Below are positions 7,793-16,287 of a DNA stretch of 39,358 bases, piece after piece (the first letter of the stretch is position 1; every line of letters starts with the position of its first letter). Source of the stretch: RUG11237 sp045126515 (lineage in GTDB: Bacteria; Bacillota; Clostridia; Lachnospirales; Lachnospiraceae). Made by a program: the position numbers and the translations under genes. The stretch spans positions 1-39,358 of the forward strand of contig JBGVOM010000035.1 in the NCBI GenBank assembly GCA_045126515.1, read 5' to 3'. Under the pieces are notes generated by a model. It ran no database searches, had not been told where the DNA came from, and saw only the letters and a program-made list of their open reading frames with translations.

Positions 7793-9202
7793 CTACTTTG
7801 TACTTCCTATTCCTCTTTTATTTAAAAGCTCCATATATTTATCAGGTATCAGATTCTCATCATCAAAGAAATCAAAATATCTCTCACAATCCGAAAGATT
7901 TTTATCATACATTCCAAGTTCAATATAATAATTAAACAGATACGGAAGGCTGTCACCTTTGTTAATTCCTTTATCAAAATCCCTGATTGTCAGTGTTATG
8001 GCTGCATTTATCTCATCCCTGCTTCCCACACACTCAAAAGGCTTCTCCTTTTCCATGCCGATAAGCTGAGAAAAATAATGCTTCATCTCCGAATCATCCG
8101 CCATATTTCTTCCAAATATCCCGGCGAGACGCTTCTGAGAAATAAACGGTGAAAGAATAAGCCACACAAACAGGCACTTCGGACAGTGACCGCACCAAAT
8201 ATCCTCCTTGCTTCCGACATTACAGCTCTTAAATATATCATGATACTCCGTGCACTTTGAAAAATGTTCTGCAATCTGGAATTCGCTCATAGGGCGAAGG
8301 AGACTGAAATAATATGTTCCGCTCTTTATATATTTCGCCTCATAATCGTGAAAATCCTTCTCAAAACGGAAGCTTTTTGAATACTGATGATTTACATAGC
8401 TGCCCTCAACAGTGCTTTCATTTGCACTTGATTCGTTGGACAGCACGATATACTTAAGTCCGTTAATATATGATGCTATGGTGGCAGAGAATGCCACTAT
8501 GGCCGAAAACGGTGTGTGACCGTTTAAGTAGCCCGCTTTATTGAGCTCCAACATATTTTTGTCAAGTGTACGCTTTGCCGCAATGACCTTTTCATCACTG
8601 TATCCGGCTGCTTTGTATGTCTCGATAGTTGCACCTCTCGGATTAATGATATAGCACCAGTTTGTCTCCTTCTCACCTTTTAAAATATCAAGAGTAAGTG
8701 CCGAATCCTTACCTCCGCCGATTGGTATAAGACATCCGTCAAGCTTCTTTTGTCCATCTGACCTGACATAAACATTGTCGGCATCCCTGTTCTCCCCGGA
8801 CCCAACCACAATCTCCATAAAGTCATTTTCATTTTCATCGGTTATTCCGTTAGTATAGTAAAATTCTCCAAGACCGTTAAAATACAATGATTTCCACCAT
8901 TTTATCATATCATTGTCAAGATAGCCGCATTTTACCATGACCTTCGGCGGGCACGCAATCTTCCAATAACTTACAAGTTCCACCATACCTAAAGAAAACG
9001 CCAGTTTTTTAAATACAGCGTCACCTTTAAATGCCCCGTCACCGCTCTTTTTCGGAAATGACCATGTTGGTGCAAACTTCGAAAGGCCAGGCACTTCAAA
9101 ATCATATACTATATCAATTTTATTATCATCTTCCGTCACAGTATATCCGTTGTATATAAATGTTTTATACTTCTGTCTAAAGCTCTTATATTTCTGCACC
9201 AT
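7793..9202 (-). CDS. murL: MurL-like UDP-MurNAc-L-Ala-L-Glu epimerase
   Basis: This is a 469-residue cytoplasmic protein with an ATP-pyrophosphatase loop IGGGKDS (161-167) and a cysteine cluster WCGHCPKC (336-343). It also has NGHTPFSAIVAFSA and LSNESSANEST segments. These features and the length fit MurL, which activates the terminal L-Glu of UDP-MurNAc-L-Ala-L-Glu with ATP and epimerises it to D-Glu. The adjacent murD gene 16 bp downstream is the expected partner. I start it at 9202, where AAGGAG lies six bases upstream; an in-frame ATG 7 codons earlier lacks a site. A second possibility is another N-type ATP-pyrophosphatase enzyme, but the murD linkage makes MurL the better call. Confidence 0.78.
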   Translation of the reverse strand: MVQKYKSFRQKYKTFIYNGYTVTEDDNKIDIVYDFEVPGLSKFAPTWSFPKKSGDGAFKGDAVFKKLAFSLGMVELVSYWKIACPPKVMVKCGYLDNDMIKWWKSLYFNGLGEFYYTNGITDENENDFMEIVVGSGENRDADNVYVRSDGQKKLDGCLIPIGGGKDSALTLDILKGEKETNWCYIINPRGATIETYKAAGYSDEKVIAAKRTLDKNMLELNKAGYLNGHTPFSAIVAFSATIASYINGLKYIVLSNESSANESTVEGSYVNHQYSKSFRFEKDFHDYEAKYIKSGTYYFSLLRPMSEFQIAEHFSKCTEYHDIFKSCNVGSKEDIWCGHCPKCLFVWLILSPFISQKRLAGIFGRNMADDSEMKHYFSQLIGMEKEKPFECVGSRDEINAAITLTIRDFDKGINKGDSLPYLFNYYIELGMYDKNLSDCERYFDFFDDENLIPDKYMELLNKRGIGSTK

Positions 9203-9223
9203 TGCAATCTCCTTATAAAGCAA

Positions 9224-9246
9224 TTCGCAGACAAAATGTCTGCGAA
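9224..9246 (-). promoter_or_regulatory. Hairpin just upstream of murL
   Basis: TTCGCAGACA (9224-9233) and TGTCTGCGAA (9237-9246) form a perfect 10-bp stem with a 3-nt loop. On the minus-strand transcript it ends about 10 nt before the murL ribosome site. It may stabilise or attenuate the downstream message; there is no T-tract. Confidence 0.55.
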
Positions 9247-9271
9247 AAGACTATATTATTATTCTATAAAT

Positions 9272-9337
9272 GATGCCAAGGTCAAATACCTTATCATGCA
9301 AGCATGAACGACATTTTGACCTTGAAATCCCGGCATC
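9272..9337 (-). promoter_or_regulatory. Nested hairpin between ilvE and murL
   Basis: GATGCC/GGCATC (9272-9277, 9332-9337) encloses AAGGTCAAA/TTTGACCTT and a terminal CATGC/GCATG loop (9295-9306). It starts at the last base of the ilvE stop codon. It has no T-run, so it looks like a processing or stabilising structure in the ilvE-murL message rather than a terminator. Confidence 0.55.
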
Positions 9338-10362
9338 TAACATATGGTGTGAATCCAGCCCTGTGGAGCTTCGATTCTTCCCATCTGTATACCTGTAAGT
9401 GTATCATAAAGCTTCTTTGTCACAGGTCCCATATCTGACATACCGCTTGGGAAACAAATCTCCTCACCATGGTTTACTACCTTACCTACCGGCGAGATAA
9501 CTGCTGCTGTTCCGCAAAGACCACACTCTGCAAAATCCTTAAGTTCCTCAAAGTATACTTCTCTCTCCTCAACCTCAAGTCCAAGGTAATCCTTTGCAAC
9601 AACCATAAGTGAACGACGTGTAATTGAAGGAAGGATACTTGATGACTTAGGTGTTACTACCTTTCCGTCCTTTGTAACGAAGAGGAAGTTGGCACCGCCT
9701 GTCTCCTCAACCTTTGTCCTTGTCTTAGGATCAAGATACATATTCTCATCAAAACCTTCTTCATGAGCAGATACAATTGCATGAAGGCTCATTGCATAGT
9801 TAAGACCTGCCTTAATATGACCTGTTCCGTTTGGTGCTGCCCTGTCGAAATCACTGACTCTGATAGTTAATGGCTTTACACCACCCTTGAAGTATGGACC
9901 AACAGGTGTTGCAAATATTCTGAACTGGTACTCTGCTGCCGGCTTAACACCGATAACAGGTGATGAACCAAACATATATGGTCTGATATATAATGTTGCA
10001 CCTGAACCGTATGGCGGAACGTATGCTGCATTGGCCTCTACTACCTTAGTAACAGCCTCCACAAACTTATCCTGCGGATATACAGGCATCTCAAGTCTCT
10101 TACATGAGTCCTCCATACGTGAAGCATTTAAATCAGGTCTGAATGTAACAATATGACCATCCTCAGTTGTATACGCCTTAAGACCTTCAAAACATGTCTG
10201 AGCGTACTGAAGAACTCCTGCACATTCACTTATCTGAATAGTTGCGTCCGAAATCAATGCTCCGTCATCCCATGCCCCGTCTTTATAATTTGATACGAAC
10301 CTCTTATCAGTCTCTACATAACCGAATCCCAGATTTGACCAATCAATATTCTTCTTTTCCAT
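9337..10362 (-). CDS. ilvE: Branched-chain amino acid aminotransferase
   Basis: This is a 341-residue class IV PLP aminotransferase that interconverts Leu/Ile/Val and their 2-oxo acids with 2-oxoglutarate/glutamate. The PLP lysine is K184 in GTGHIKAGLNYAMS. The N-terminal QTCFEGLKAY, the central YIRPYMFGSSPVIGV and the EETGGANFLFV segment are typical of the longer IlvE group (about 340 residues). A good promoter lies upstream (10419-10447). The gene heads an operon-like run into murL, murD and degV. The glutamate link with the MurL/MurD branch may be coincidental. Confidence 0.95.
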   Translation of the reverse strand: MEKKNIDWSNLGFGYVETDKRFVSNYKDGAWDDGALISDATIQISECAGVLQYAQTCFEGLKAYTTEDGHIVTFRPDLNASRMEDSCKRLEMPVYPQDKFVEAVTKVVEANAAYVPPYGSGATLYIRPYMFGSSPVIGVKPAAEYQFRIFATPVGPYFKGGVKPLTIRVSDFDRAAPNGTGHIKAGLNYAMSLHAIVSAHEEGFDENMYLDPKTRTKVEETGGANFLFVTKDGKVVTPKSSSILPSITRRSLMVVAKDYLGLEVEEREVYFEELKDFAECGLCGTAAVISPVGKVVNHGEEICFPSGMSDMGPVTKKLYDTLTGIQMGRIEAPQGWIHTIC

Positions 10363-10418
10363 AATCCATACTTCCTTTCCCGGGTATAATCCTTTCTTTC
10401 TCTACCCCATTTCCATCA

Positions 10419-10447
10419 AGTATAGCACTTTTACATTGGCGCTACAA
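10419..10447 (-). promoter_or_regulatory. Promoter of ilvE
   Basis: On the minus strand TTGTAG (10447-10442), a 17-bp spacer and TATACT (10424-10419) form a good sigma-A promoter about 57 bp before the ilvE start. Confidence 0.75.
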
Positions 10448-10465
10448 GATAATTTTCCGCTTAGT

Positions 10466-10487
10466 GTTTCAAAGGGCTACTTGAAAC
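10466..10487. promoter_or_regulatory. Inverted repeat between divergent ilvE and pth promoters
   Basis: GTTTCAA (10466-10472) and TTGAAAC (10481-10487) are inverted with an 8-bp spacer. The right half overlaps the -35 of the pth promoter, and the site lies upstream of the ilvE -35. It is placed where an operator would be; no regulator can be named. Confidence 0.4.
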
Positions 10488-10509
10488 CGCACTAACTCTA
10501 TGCTATTCT
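10481..10509 (+). promoter_or_regulatory. Promoter of pth-mfd
   Basis: TTGAAA (10481-10486), a 17-bp spacer and TATTCT (10504-10509), about 64 bp before the pth ATG. Confidence 0.6.
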
Positions 10510-10572
10510 TTAATATACTGATATTATATGTGGTATTATTTTTTTGCCGCATTTTACAGCAGGAGGTTTAAT

Positions 10573-11136
10573 ATGTTAATTATCGCAGGATTAGGAAATC
10601 CAACATCCAAGTACGAGAAAACCCGCCACAATGTGGGATTTGATACAATAGACAAATTAGCTGACAGATTATCCATAGATATCACTACTGCAAAGCACAA
10701 AGCACTCTGTGGCGTGGGAATGATTGGAAGTGAAAAGGTTATGCTGATAAAGCCACAGACTTTCATGAACTTAAGCGGTGAGTCTGTCATTGATGCCATA
10801 AACTTCTACAAATGTGATCCTTCCACGGATTTGATTGTAATATATGACGATATAAGCATGGAGCCGGGCAGAATCCGTCTCCGCAAAAAAGGCAGTGCCG
10901 GCGGGCACAATGGCATCAAAAATATTATCAGCCATCTTGGTTCGGAAAACTTTAAACGAATCAAAATCGGTGTCGGTGCAAAACCCGACGGATGGGATTT
11001 GGCAGACTATGTATTAAGTCGCTTTTCCACAGCCGACAGGAAGCTTATCGATGATGCAATAGACAAAGCCTGCGATGCTGTTACCGCTACCGTAAACGAC
11101 GATTTTGAAAAGGCAATGAACCTTTTTAACTGTTAA
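10573..11136 (+). CDS. pth: Peptidyl-tRNA hydrolase
   Basis: This is a 187-residue enzyme that frees tRNA from peptidyl-tRNA dropped by ribosomes. GLGNP is followed by the catalytic His19 in KTRHNVGF. PQTFMNLSGESV, YDDISMEPGRIRLR and GSAGGHNGIKNI are the other family blocks. The ATG at 10573 follows AGGAGG by six bases; a longer in-frame reading from 10528 has no ribosome site and extends past the family start. mfd begins 14 bp downstream. The pth-mfd order is common in Firmicutes. Confidence 0.97.
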   Translation: MLIIAGLGNPTSKYEKTRHNVGFDTIDKLADRLSIDITTAKHKALCGVGMIGSEKVMLIKPQTFMNLSGESVIDAINFYKCDPSTDLIVIYDDISMEPGRIRLRKKGSAGGHNGIKNIISHLGSENFKRIKIGVGAKPDGWDLADYVLSRFSTADRKLIDDAIDKACDAVTATVNDDFEKAMNLFNC

Positions 11137-11150
11137 TTGGGAGAGTTTTC

Positions 11151-14100
11151 ATGTTAGATGCTTTATCAAAACCTTTTCTGGCCTTAAGTGAACTGGAAAA
11201 GGTAAAAGAACTGCAAAAGAAAGGCCCCTGCAACCTGCAGATAACAGGCTGCATTGACTCCGGTCTTGTCCATATGATGAATCTTGTTTCGGATGGTTTC
11301 AAACACAAAATCATCCTTACTTTTAATGAGCAGAAAGCAAGGGAAATATATGAGGATTTAAGATTTTTTGACAAAAATTCTTTTTACTATCCTTCTAAGG
11401 ATTTTATATTTTACAGTGCCGACGTTCACGGAAAGGGTATCGTTACTGAGCGAATACGTGCATTGCAACAGATTATAGAAGGTGCTCCTGCCACAATTGT
11501 AACAACTATAGATGCCCTTATGGACAAACTGGCACCGGTGTCATTTATAAAAGAATCGTCCATAACCATAGATTCCGACAGTATTATTGACATTGAAGCC
11601 TTTTCATCAAAGCTGGTAACCATGGGATACGAAAAGGTTGACCAGGTGGAGATGCCGGGTCAGTTTGCTGTCCGCGGAAGTATTATAGATATCTTCTCTC
11701 TTATTGAGGAGATACCTTTCCGTATCGATTTGTGGGATGATACAATCGATTCAATAAAATCATTTGATGCAGAAAGCCAGCGAACAATTGAAAACCTCGA
11801 TGAGATAACCATATATCCCGCAACAGAGTTCGTTATGTCCGGGAAAATGTTATCTGACGGTCTTGCAAAGATACAACAAGAGGCTGAAACCTACTCCGGT
11901 GCTCTTAGAAAGCAGATGAAAACCGAAGAAGCACACCGTGTTTCTTCCTTTATAAATGAATTTACCGATTCCATAAATTATGCACCGGACTCTGTTTCTC
12001 TTGATTCCTTCGTAAGTTATTTTTATGATGAACCTGTATCTCTCATAGATTATTTTAAAAAGGAAGAAACTGTTTTTCTTCTTGATGAACCTTCAAGAAT
12101 TGCGGAACATGCCGATTCTGTAGAATTGGAATTTAAAGAAAGTATGATTAACCGTCTTGAAAAGGGCTACCTTCTTCCGGGACAGACAGATATTATGTGG
12201 GAGTCAAAAGCCATATTTGCAAGAATTAACTCCCTAAATGCAATTCATTTTACAACCCTTGACCAGAAGCTCAAACTCTTCTCCGTCAAGGATACATTTC
12301 ATATGTCAATGCGTGGCGTAAATCCGTATAACAGCAGCTTTGAGACACTCATTAAAGACCTGAACAATTACAAGTCAAAAAAGTTTTCAGTTGTCATTAT
12401 TTCCGGCTCAAAGACAAGAGCTGCAAGACTGGCAGACGACCTGTTAAACGAGTACGGTCTTAATGCTTTCTACTCAGATGATGCATCTGTCATTTGTGAG
12501 CCGGGACAGATTCTTGTAACATACGGCAGCATCCACAAAGGATTTGAATATCCTTCCATAAAATATGCGGTTATTGCCGAGACAGACATATTCGGTACAA
12601 TCAAGAAAAAGAAACACAAAAAGAATAAATATTCCGGTCAGAAAATAGCAGGTTTTGCCGACCTTGCCATAGGTGATTATGTAGTTCACGAAAACCATGG
12701 TCTCGGTATATATAAAGGAATAGAAAAAATAACCGTAGACAAAATTGTAAAAGATTACATCAAAATTGAATATGCCGACAAAGGCAATCTCTATATCCCT
12801 GCCACACAGCTTGACATGATACAGAAATACGCCGGTTCCGATGCAAAGAAACCGAAGCTCAATAAGCTGGGAACACAGGAATGGACCAAAACAAAAACCC
12901 GTGTCCGCGGCGCCGTCATGGATATTGCTGCCGACCTTGTAAAACTCTATGCAAAACGTCAGGCTAAATCGGGATATGTATTTGACCCTGATACATTATG
13001 GCAGAAAGAATTTGAAGAAATGTTTCCGTATGACGAGACTGATGACCAGCTTGCCGCCATTGAAGATACAAAAAAAGATATGGAAAGCAGCAAGATAATG
13101 GACCGTCTTATCTGTGGAGATGTAGGTTTCGGAAAGACAGAGGTTGCAATTCGTGCCGCCTTTAAAGCCGTACAGAGCGGAAAGCAGGTAGTATTTCTTG
13201 TACCTACCACCATCCTTGCACAACAGCATTACAATAACTTTACCCAGAGAATGAAAGACTTCCCTGTGACAATTGAGCTGATGTCCAGATTTCGAACACC
13301 CGCTCAGCAGAAAAAGACTATCGAAGGACTAAAAAAAGGCTTTGTCGACATCGTTATCGGAACCCACAGAGTTCTCTCAAAGGACATATCATTCAAGGAT
13401 TTAGGTCTGCTGATAATCGATGAAGAGCAGCGTTTCGGTGTTGCACATAAGGAGAAAATCAAGCAGTTAAAAGAAAACATTGATGTACTGACGCTTACGG
13501 CAACACCTATACCAAGAACACTGCACATGAGCCTTGTTGGCATAAGAGACATGAGCGTTCTTGAAGAAGCTCCGGTAGACCGTGTTCCTATTCAGACATA
13601 TGTCATGGAATACAATGAGGAAATGATCCGCGAGGCAATAAACCGTGAGTTGGCCCGTGGAGGTCAGGTGTACTACGTCTACAACCGTGTCAATAACATA
13701 GATGAAATAACAAACCGCATTGCAAGTCTTGTTCCCGATGCAAATGTATCATTCGCCCACGGGCAGATGAGTGAGCGGCGCCTTGAACAGATTATGTATG
13801 ATTTTATTAACGGTGAAATAGACGTACTTGTCTCCACAACAATTATCGAGACAGGTCTTGACATCTCAAATGTCAACACCATGATAATACACGATGCAGA
13901 TAAACTGGGTTTATCCCAGCTATATCAGTTGCGCGGACGTATAGGTCGCTCCAACAGAACATCCTACGCATTCCTTATGTACAAGCGCGACAAAATGCTT
14001 CGGGAAGTTGCCGAGAAGAGACTTCAGGCCATAAGAGAATTTACCGACCTTGGCAGTGGTTTCAAAATTGCCATGAGAGATTTGGAGATTCGCGGTGCAG

Positions 14101-14678
14101 GAAATATTCTCGGTGCCGAGCAGAGCGGTCACATGGAAGCTGTCGGTTATGATTTATACTGCAAGATGCTAAATGAAGCCGTGCTTGTAATGAAGGGTGA
14201 AAAGGAGGATATAGAAAGCTTTGAAACCTCCGTTGACCTTGATATAGATGCATATATTCCACCTTCATATATCAGAAACGAGCTTCAAAAGCTTACTATA
14301 TATAAGCGAATTGCTGCCATTGAGAATGACAGTGAATATGAAGACATGCTTGACGAACTCACCGACAGATTTGGTGACCCTTCAAAAGCCGTTACTAATC
14401 TTTTAAAGATTGCGCTCTTAAAGACCGCAGCCCACAATGCCTATATCACGGAAATTAAAGGAACAAAACGCCAGATACGTCTTGATATGTATAGCCTGGC
14501 ACCTGTTGATATTACAAAGATTCCTTCTATTGTCGACAAATACCGTGGCGATTTAAAGTTTGTACCGGATAAGGCTCCATACTTTACCTACACTCCAAGA
14601 ACCGCCATAAAAGACAGTGACCGGTGTTTTGAACATCTGAACACTGTGATAAGCGATATCAGAACTATCTTAATGTAA
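11151..14678 (+). CDS. mfd: Transcription-repair coupling factor Mfd
   Basis: This is an 1175-residue DNA translocase that removes RNA polymerase stalled at lesions and recruits UvrA. In order: a UvrB-like N-terminal part that includes VEMPGQFAVRGSIIDIF; an RNA-polymerase-interaction domain near residue 507 (IGDYVVHENHGLGIYKGIEK); a RecG-like helicase core with Walker A GDVGFGKTE near 655, DEEQRFG near 756 and TATPIPRTLHMS; motif VI in QLRGRIGRSNR; and the C-terminal regulatory domain. Full family length. It is preceded by GGGAG and closely follows pth. Confidence 0.97.
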   Translation: MLDALSKPFLALSELEKVKELQKKGPCNLQITGCIDSGLVHMMNLVSDGFKHKIILTFNEQKAREIYEDLRFFDKNSFYYPSKDFIFYSADVHGKGIVTERIRALQQIIEGAPATIVTTIDALMDKLAPVSFIKESSITIDSDSIIDIEAFSSKLVTMGYEKVDQVEMPGQFAVRGSIIDIFSLIEEIPFRIDLWDDTIDSIKSFDAESQRTIENLDEITIYPATEFVMSGKMLSDGLAKIQQEAETYSGALRKQMKTEEAHRVSSFINEFTDSINYAPDSVSLDSFVSYFYDEPVSLIDYFKKEETVFLLDEPSRIAEHADSVELEFKESMINRLEKGYLLPGQTDIMWESKAIFARINSLNAIHFTTLDQKLKLFSVKDTFHMSMRGVNPYNSSFETLIKDLNNYKSKKFSVVIISGSKTRAARLADDLLNEYGLNAFYSDDASVICEPGQILVTYGSIHKGFEYPSIKYAVIAETDIFGTIKKKKHKKNKYSGQKIAGFADLAIGDYVVHENHGLGIYKGIEKITVDKIVKDYIKIEYADKGNLYIPATQLDMIQKYAGSDAKKPKLNKLGTQEWTKTKTRVRGAVMDIAADLVKLYAKRQAKSGYVFDPDTLWQKEFEEMFPYDETDDQLAAIEDTKKDMESSKIMDRLICGDVGFGKTEVAIRAAFKAVQSGKQVVFLVPTTILAQQHYNNFTQRMKDFPVTIELMSRFRTPAQQKKTIEGLKKGFVDIVIGTHRVLSKDISFKDLGLLIIDEEQRFGVAHKEKIKQLKENIDVLTLTATPIPRTLHMSLVGIRDMSVLEEAPVDRVPIQTYVMEYNEEMIREAINRELARGGQVYYVYNRVNNIDEITNRIASLVPDANVSFAHGQMSERRLEQIMYDFINGEIDVLVSTTIIETGLDISNVNTMIIHDADKLGLSQLYQLRGRIGRSNRTSYAFLMYKRDKMLREVAEKRLQAIREFTDLGSGFKIAMRDLEIRGAGNILGAEQSGHMEAVGYDLYCKMLNEAVLVMKGEKEDIESFETSVDLDIDAYIPPSYIRNELQKLTIYKRIAAIENDSEYEDMLDELTDRFGDPSKAVTNLLKIALLKTAAHNAYITEIKGTKRQIRLDMYSLAPVDITKIPSIVDKYRGDLKFVPDKAPYFTYTPRTAIKDSDRCFEHLNTVISDIRTILM

Positions 14679-14711
14679 GCAGGCATCTTAAAAGAAAGGA
14701 ATATTATTAAA

Positions 14712-15725
14712 ATGAAAGACTGTATTAAGAAAAATCAGATACTTATCTGCATTGGCATTGTTGTTCTTATTTCCATTGCAGCATTCATAATTATTAAAAC
14801 AGATTCACGGGATAGCAGTGAGGACTATGATAAATATATAAAAAATACCGTTCTTATGTCCTCCGGTGATAAGAAAATGCTTCTTGATGAGGGCGTATTT
14901 CTGACAAAGAACAAGCAGGCATACTACGAAGCATATTATCTCTCATCAGGTTATACACTTAACTGGAATGCCGAATACGAAGACGGCAAGCTTTTCAAAA
15001 CTCTTGTCCTTGATGAGAGCCTTGATTTTGTGAAACAGATTTTCTTATTTTCTGAGTATGCAAAAGCTGAGGGTATGGAATTGACAGAGCAGGAATTAAG
15101 CAATATAACTGCCAGCGTGGATGAGTTTCTTTCAGAAAGCGGTGAAAATGTAATTAATGCAACCCATGCAGACAGAGAACTCCTTACGCGTGTATACACA
15201 AGAACCGCATATTACGATAAGGTCTGCAACATGGTTTGCAATAACACAGATTTGACAGTGACCGATGAGGAAGCCAGACAGTGTCTTGTGGCAGCCGTAG
15301 AAATCAGTCCAAAATATTTTGACTCACCTAAGCGTACTGCCGAAAAGATAATGGAACGCGTAAACAATGGTGAATTTATAACAGAAGTAGCGGTAAAATA
15401 TGATAACGAGGCTGTAAAGGGCAATGTCGGAAAAGGTGATATGGACGGCAATGCGCTGGAAGAACTGTGTCTCAGTCTCAAAGACGGAGAGTGTAAGATG
15501 ACAGAAATAGACGGTACATACTTTGTTGTGTACTGTTATATGGAAAACGACAATGAGGCCACCGAAATCTCACGTGAAAATATTATCACCGAGAGGAAGG
15601 AAGAAGCCATAAACAAATTCTTTGAGGAACTTTTATCAGAAATGCCTGTTGATGTAAATGAAGAGGCATGGAATACAATCACTTTCGACGAAACCATATT
15701 TACCGAAGAAGATTTAACAAAGTAA
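14712..15725 (+). CDS. Membrane-anchored peptidylprolyl isomerase (PrsA/SurA-like)
   Basis: This is a 337-residue foldase-like protein. One N-terminal membrane segment (about residues 9-28, ILICIGIVVLISIAAFIIIK) anchors it, with the rest outside the membrane. Residues 40-185 are helical and SurA_N-like. About 190-280 is a parvulin-like (PpiC) region containing AEKIMERVNNGEFITEVAVKY and DGTYFVVYCYMEN. The parvulin core is divergent, so it may act mainly as a chaperone. It follows mfd by 33 bp in the same direction, an arrangement seen in other clostridia. There is no lipobox cysteine, unlike classical PrsA. Confidence 0.82.
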   Translation: MKDCIKKNQILICIGIVVLISIAAFIIIKTDSRDSSEDYDKYIKNTVLMSSGDKKMLLDEGVFLTKNKQAYYEAYYLSSGYTLNWNAEYEDGKLFKTLVLDESLDFVKQIFLFSEYAKAEGMELTEQELSNITASVDEFLSESGENVINATHADRELLTRVYTRTAYYDKVCNMVCNNTDLTVTDEEARQCLVAAVEISPKYFDSPKRTAEKIMERVNNGEFITEVAVKYDNEAVKGNVGKGDMDGNALEELCLSLKDGECKMTEIDGTYFVVYCYMENDNEATEISRENIITERKEEAINKFFEELLSEMPVDVNEEAWNTITFDETIFTEEDLTK

Positions 15726-15733
15726 CATATTAT

Positions 15734-15785
15734 AATGTAAAGAAGCCGAAGCTGAATGTTTTGCCAGCTTCGGCTTCTTTACATT
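15734..15785. terminator. Bidirectional terminator between PPIase and spoVG
   Basis: A perfect 21-bp stem (15734-15754 with 15765-15785; core AAGAAGCCGAAGCTG) surrounds a 10-nt loop. It lies between two convergent genes and overlaps the first two bases of the spoVG stop codon. A/T runs at the stem base give U-tracts in both directions. Confidence 0.9.
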
Positions 15786-16056
15786 ATTCTGTTTCTTCTT
15801 CAGCCATAGTCTGTTCAAATCTCTCCAGAATCACCTGCTGAAGTTTGTCACGGGTCTCTGAGTTTATTGGATGTGCAATATCCCTATACTCACCATCTGT
15901 AGCCTTTTTGCTCGGCATAGCGATAAATAATCCTTTATCACCCTCGATTACCTTGATGTCATGAACAACAAATTCATTATCAAATGTAACCGATACAACG
16001 GCACGCATCTTACCCTCCTTTGTGAGCTTACGCACTCTCACATCAGTTATCTGCAT
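15784..16056 (-). CDS. spoVG: SpoVG family RNA/DNA-binding regulator
   Basis: This 90-residue protein starts MQITDVRVRKL and carries the SpoVG core FVVHDIKVIEG, LFIAMPSKK and YRDIAHPINSETR. SpoVG is a small nucleic-acid-binding regulator that affects sporulation, septation and cell-surface genes in Firmicutes. It has a GGAG site upstream. It is monocistronic and is closed by the strong hairpin at 15734-15785. Confidence 0.97.
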   Translation of the reverse strand: MQITDVRVRKLTKEGKMRAVVSVTFDNEFVVHDIKVIEGDKGLFIAMPSKKATDGEYRDIAHPINSETRDKLQQVILERFEQTMAEEETE

Positions 16057-16102
16057 ATACCATTCTCCTTTCCTGTCGTCCCCAAAGTAGTCTTTTTATA
16101 TT

Positions 16103-16146
16103 CAGAGCCGCAGCTCTGTCCATCTGTTCAGAGCTGTAGCTCTGAA
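16103..16146. repeat. Pair of small CAGAGC hairpins
   Basis: CAGAGC-CGCA-GCTCTG (16103-16118) is followed by TTCAGAGCT-GT-AGCTCTGAA (16127-16146). Both share the TTCAGAGC word that also closes the neighbouring structure at 16153-16287. Together they fill the space between glgD and spoVG. Confidence 0.65.
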
Positions 16147-16152
16147 ACAATC

Positions 16153-16287
16153 GTTCAGAGCCTTATCTCAAAAATGCTCCGCATTTTTTCGCTATTTGGC
16201 TCTCGCCAAATACCAATATACAAATCCAGCCCGTTGAAAGCCAGCTTTCCCCGGTCTGGCTTCGTATATTGGTGCCCGGCTCTGAAC
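16153..16287. repeat. Cloverleaf-like structured element after glgD
   Basis: An outer stem GTTCAGAGCC/GGCTCTGAAC (16153-16162, 16278-16287) encloses three arms: AAAAATGC/GCATTTTT (16170-16188), TATTTGGC/GCCAAATA (16193-16212), and CCAATATAC/GTATATTGG (16213-16272), the last carrying an inner AAGCCAG/CTGGCTT. The outer stem reaches the first base of the glgD stop codon. It could be a mobile palindromic repeat or a structured 3' UTR; it resembles no RNA family I can name. Confidence 0.65.

Noticed and set aside
10528..10572. Longer N-terminus for peptidyl-tRNA hydrolase
   Set aside because: The extra 15 residues lack a ribosome site and precede the normal family start; AGGAGG supports ATG 10573.
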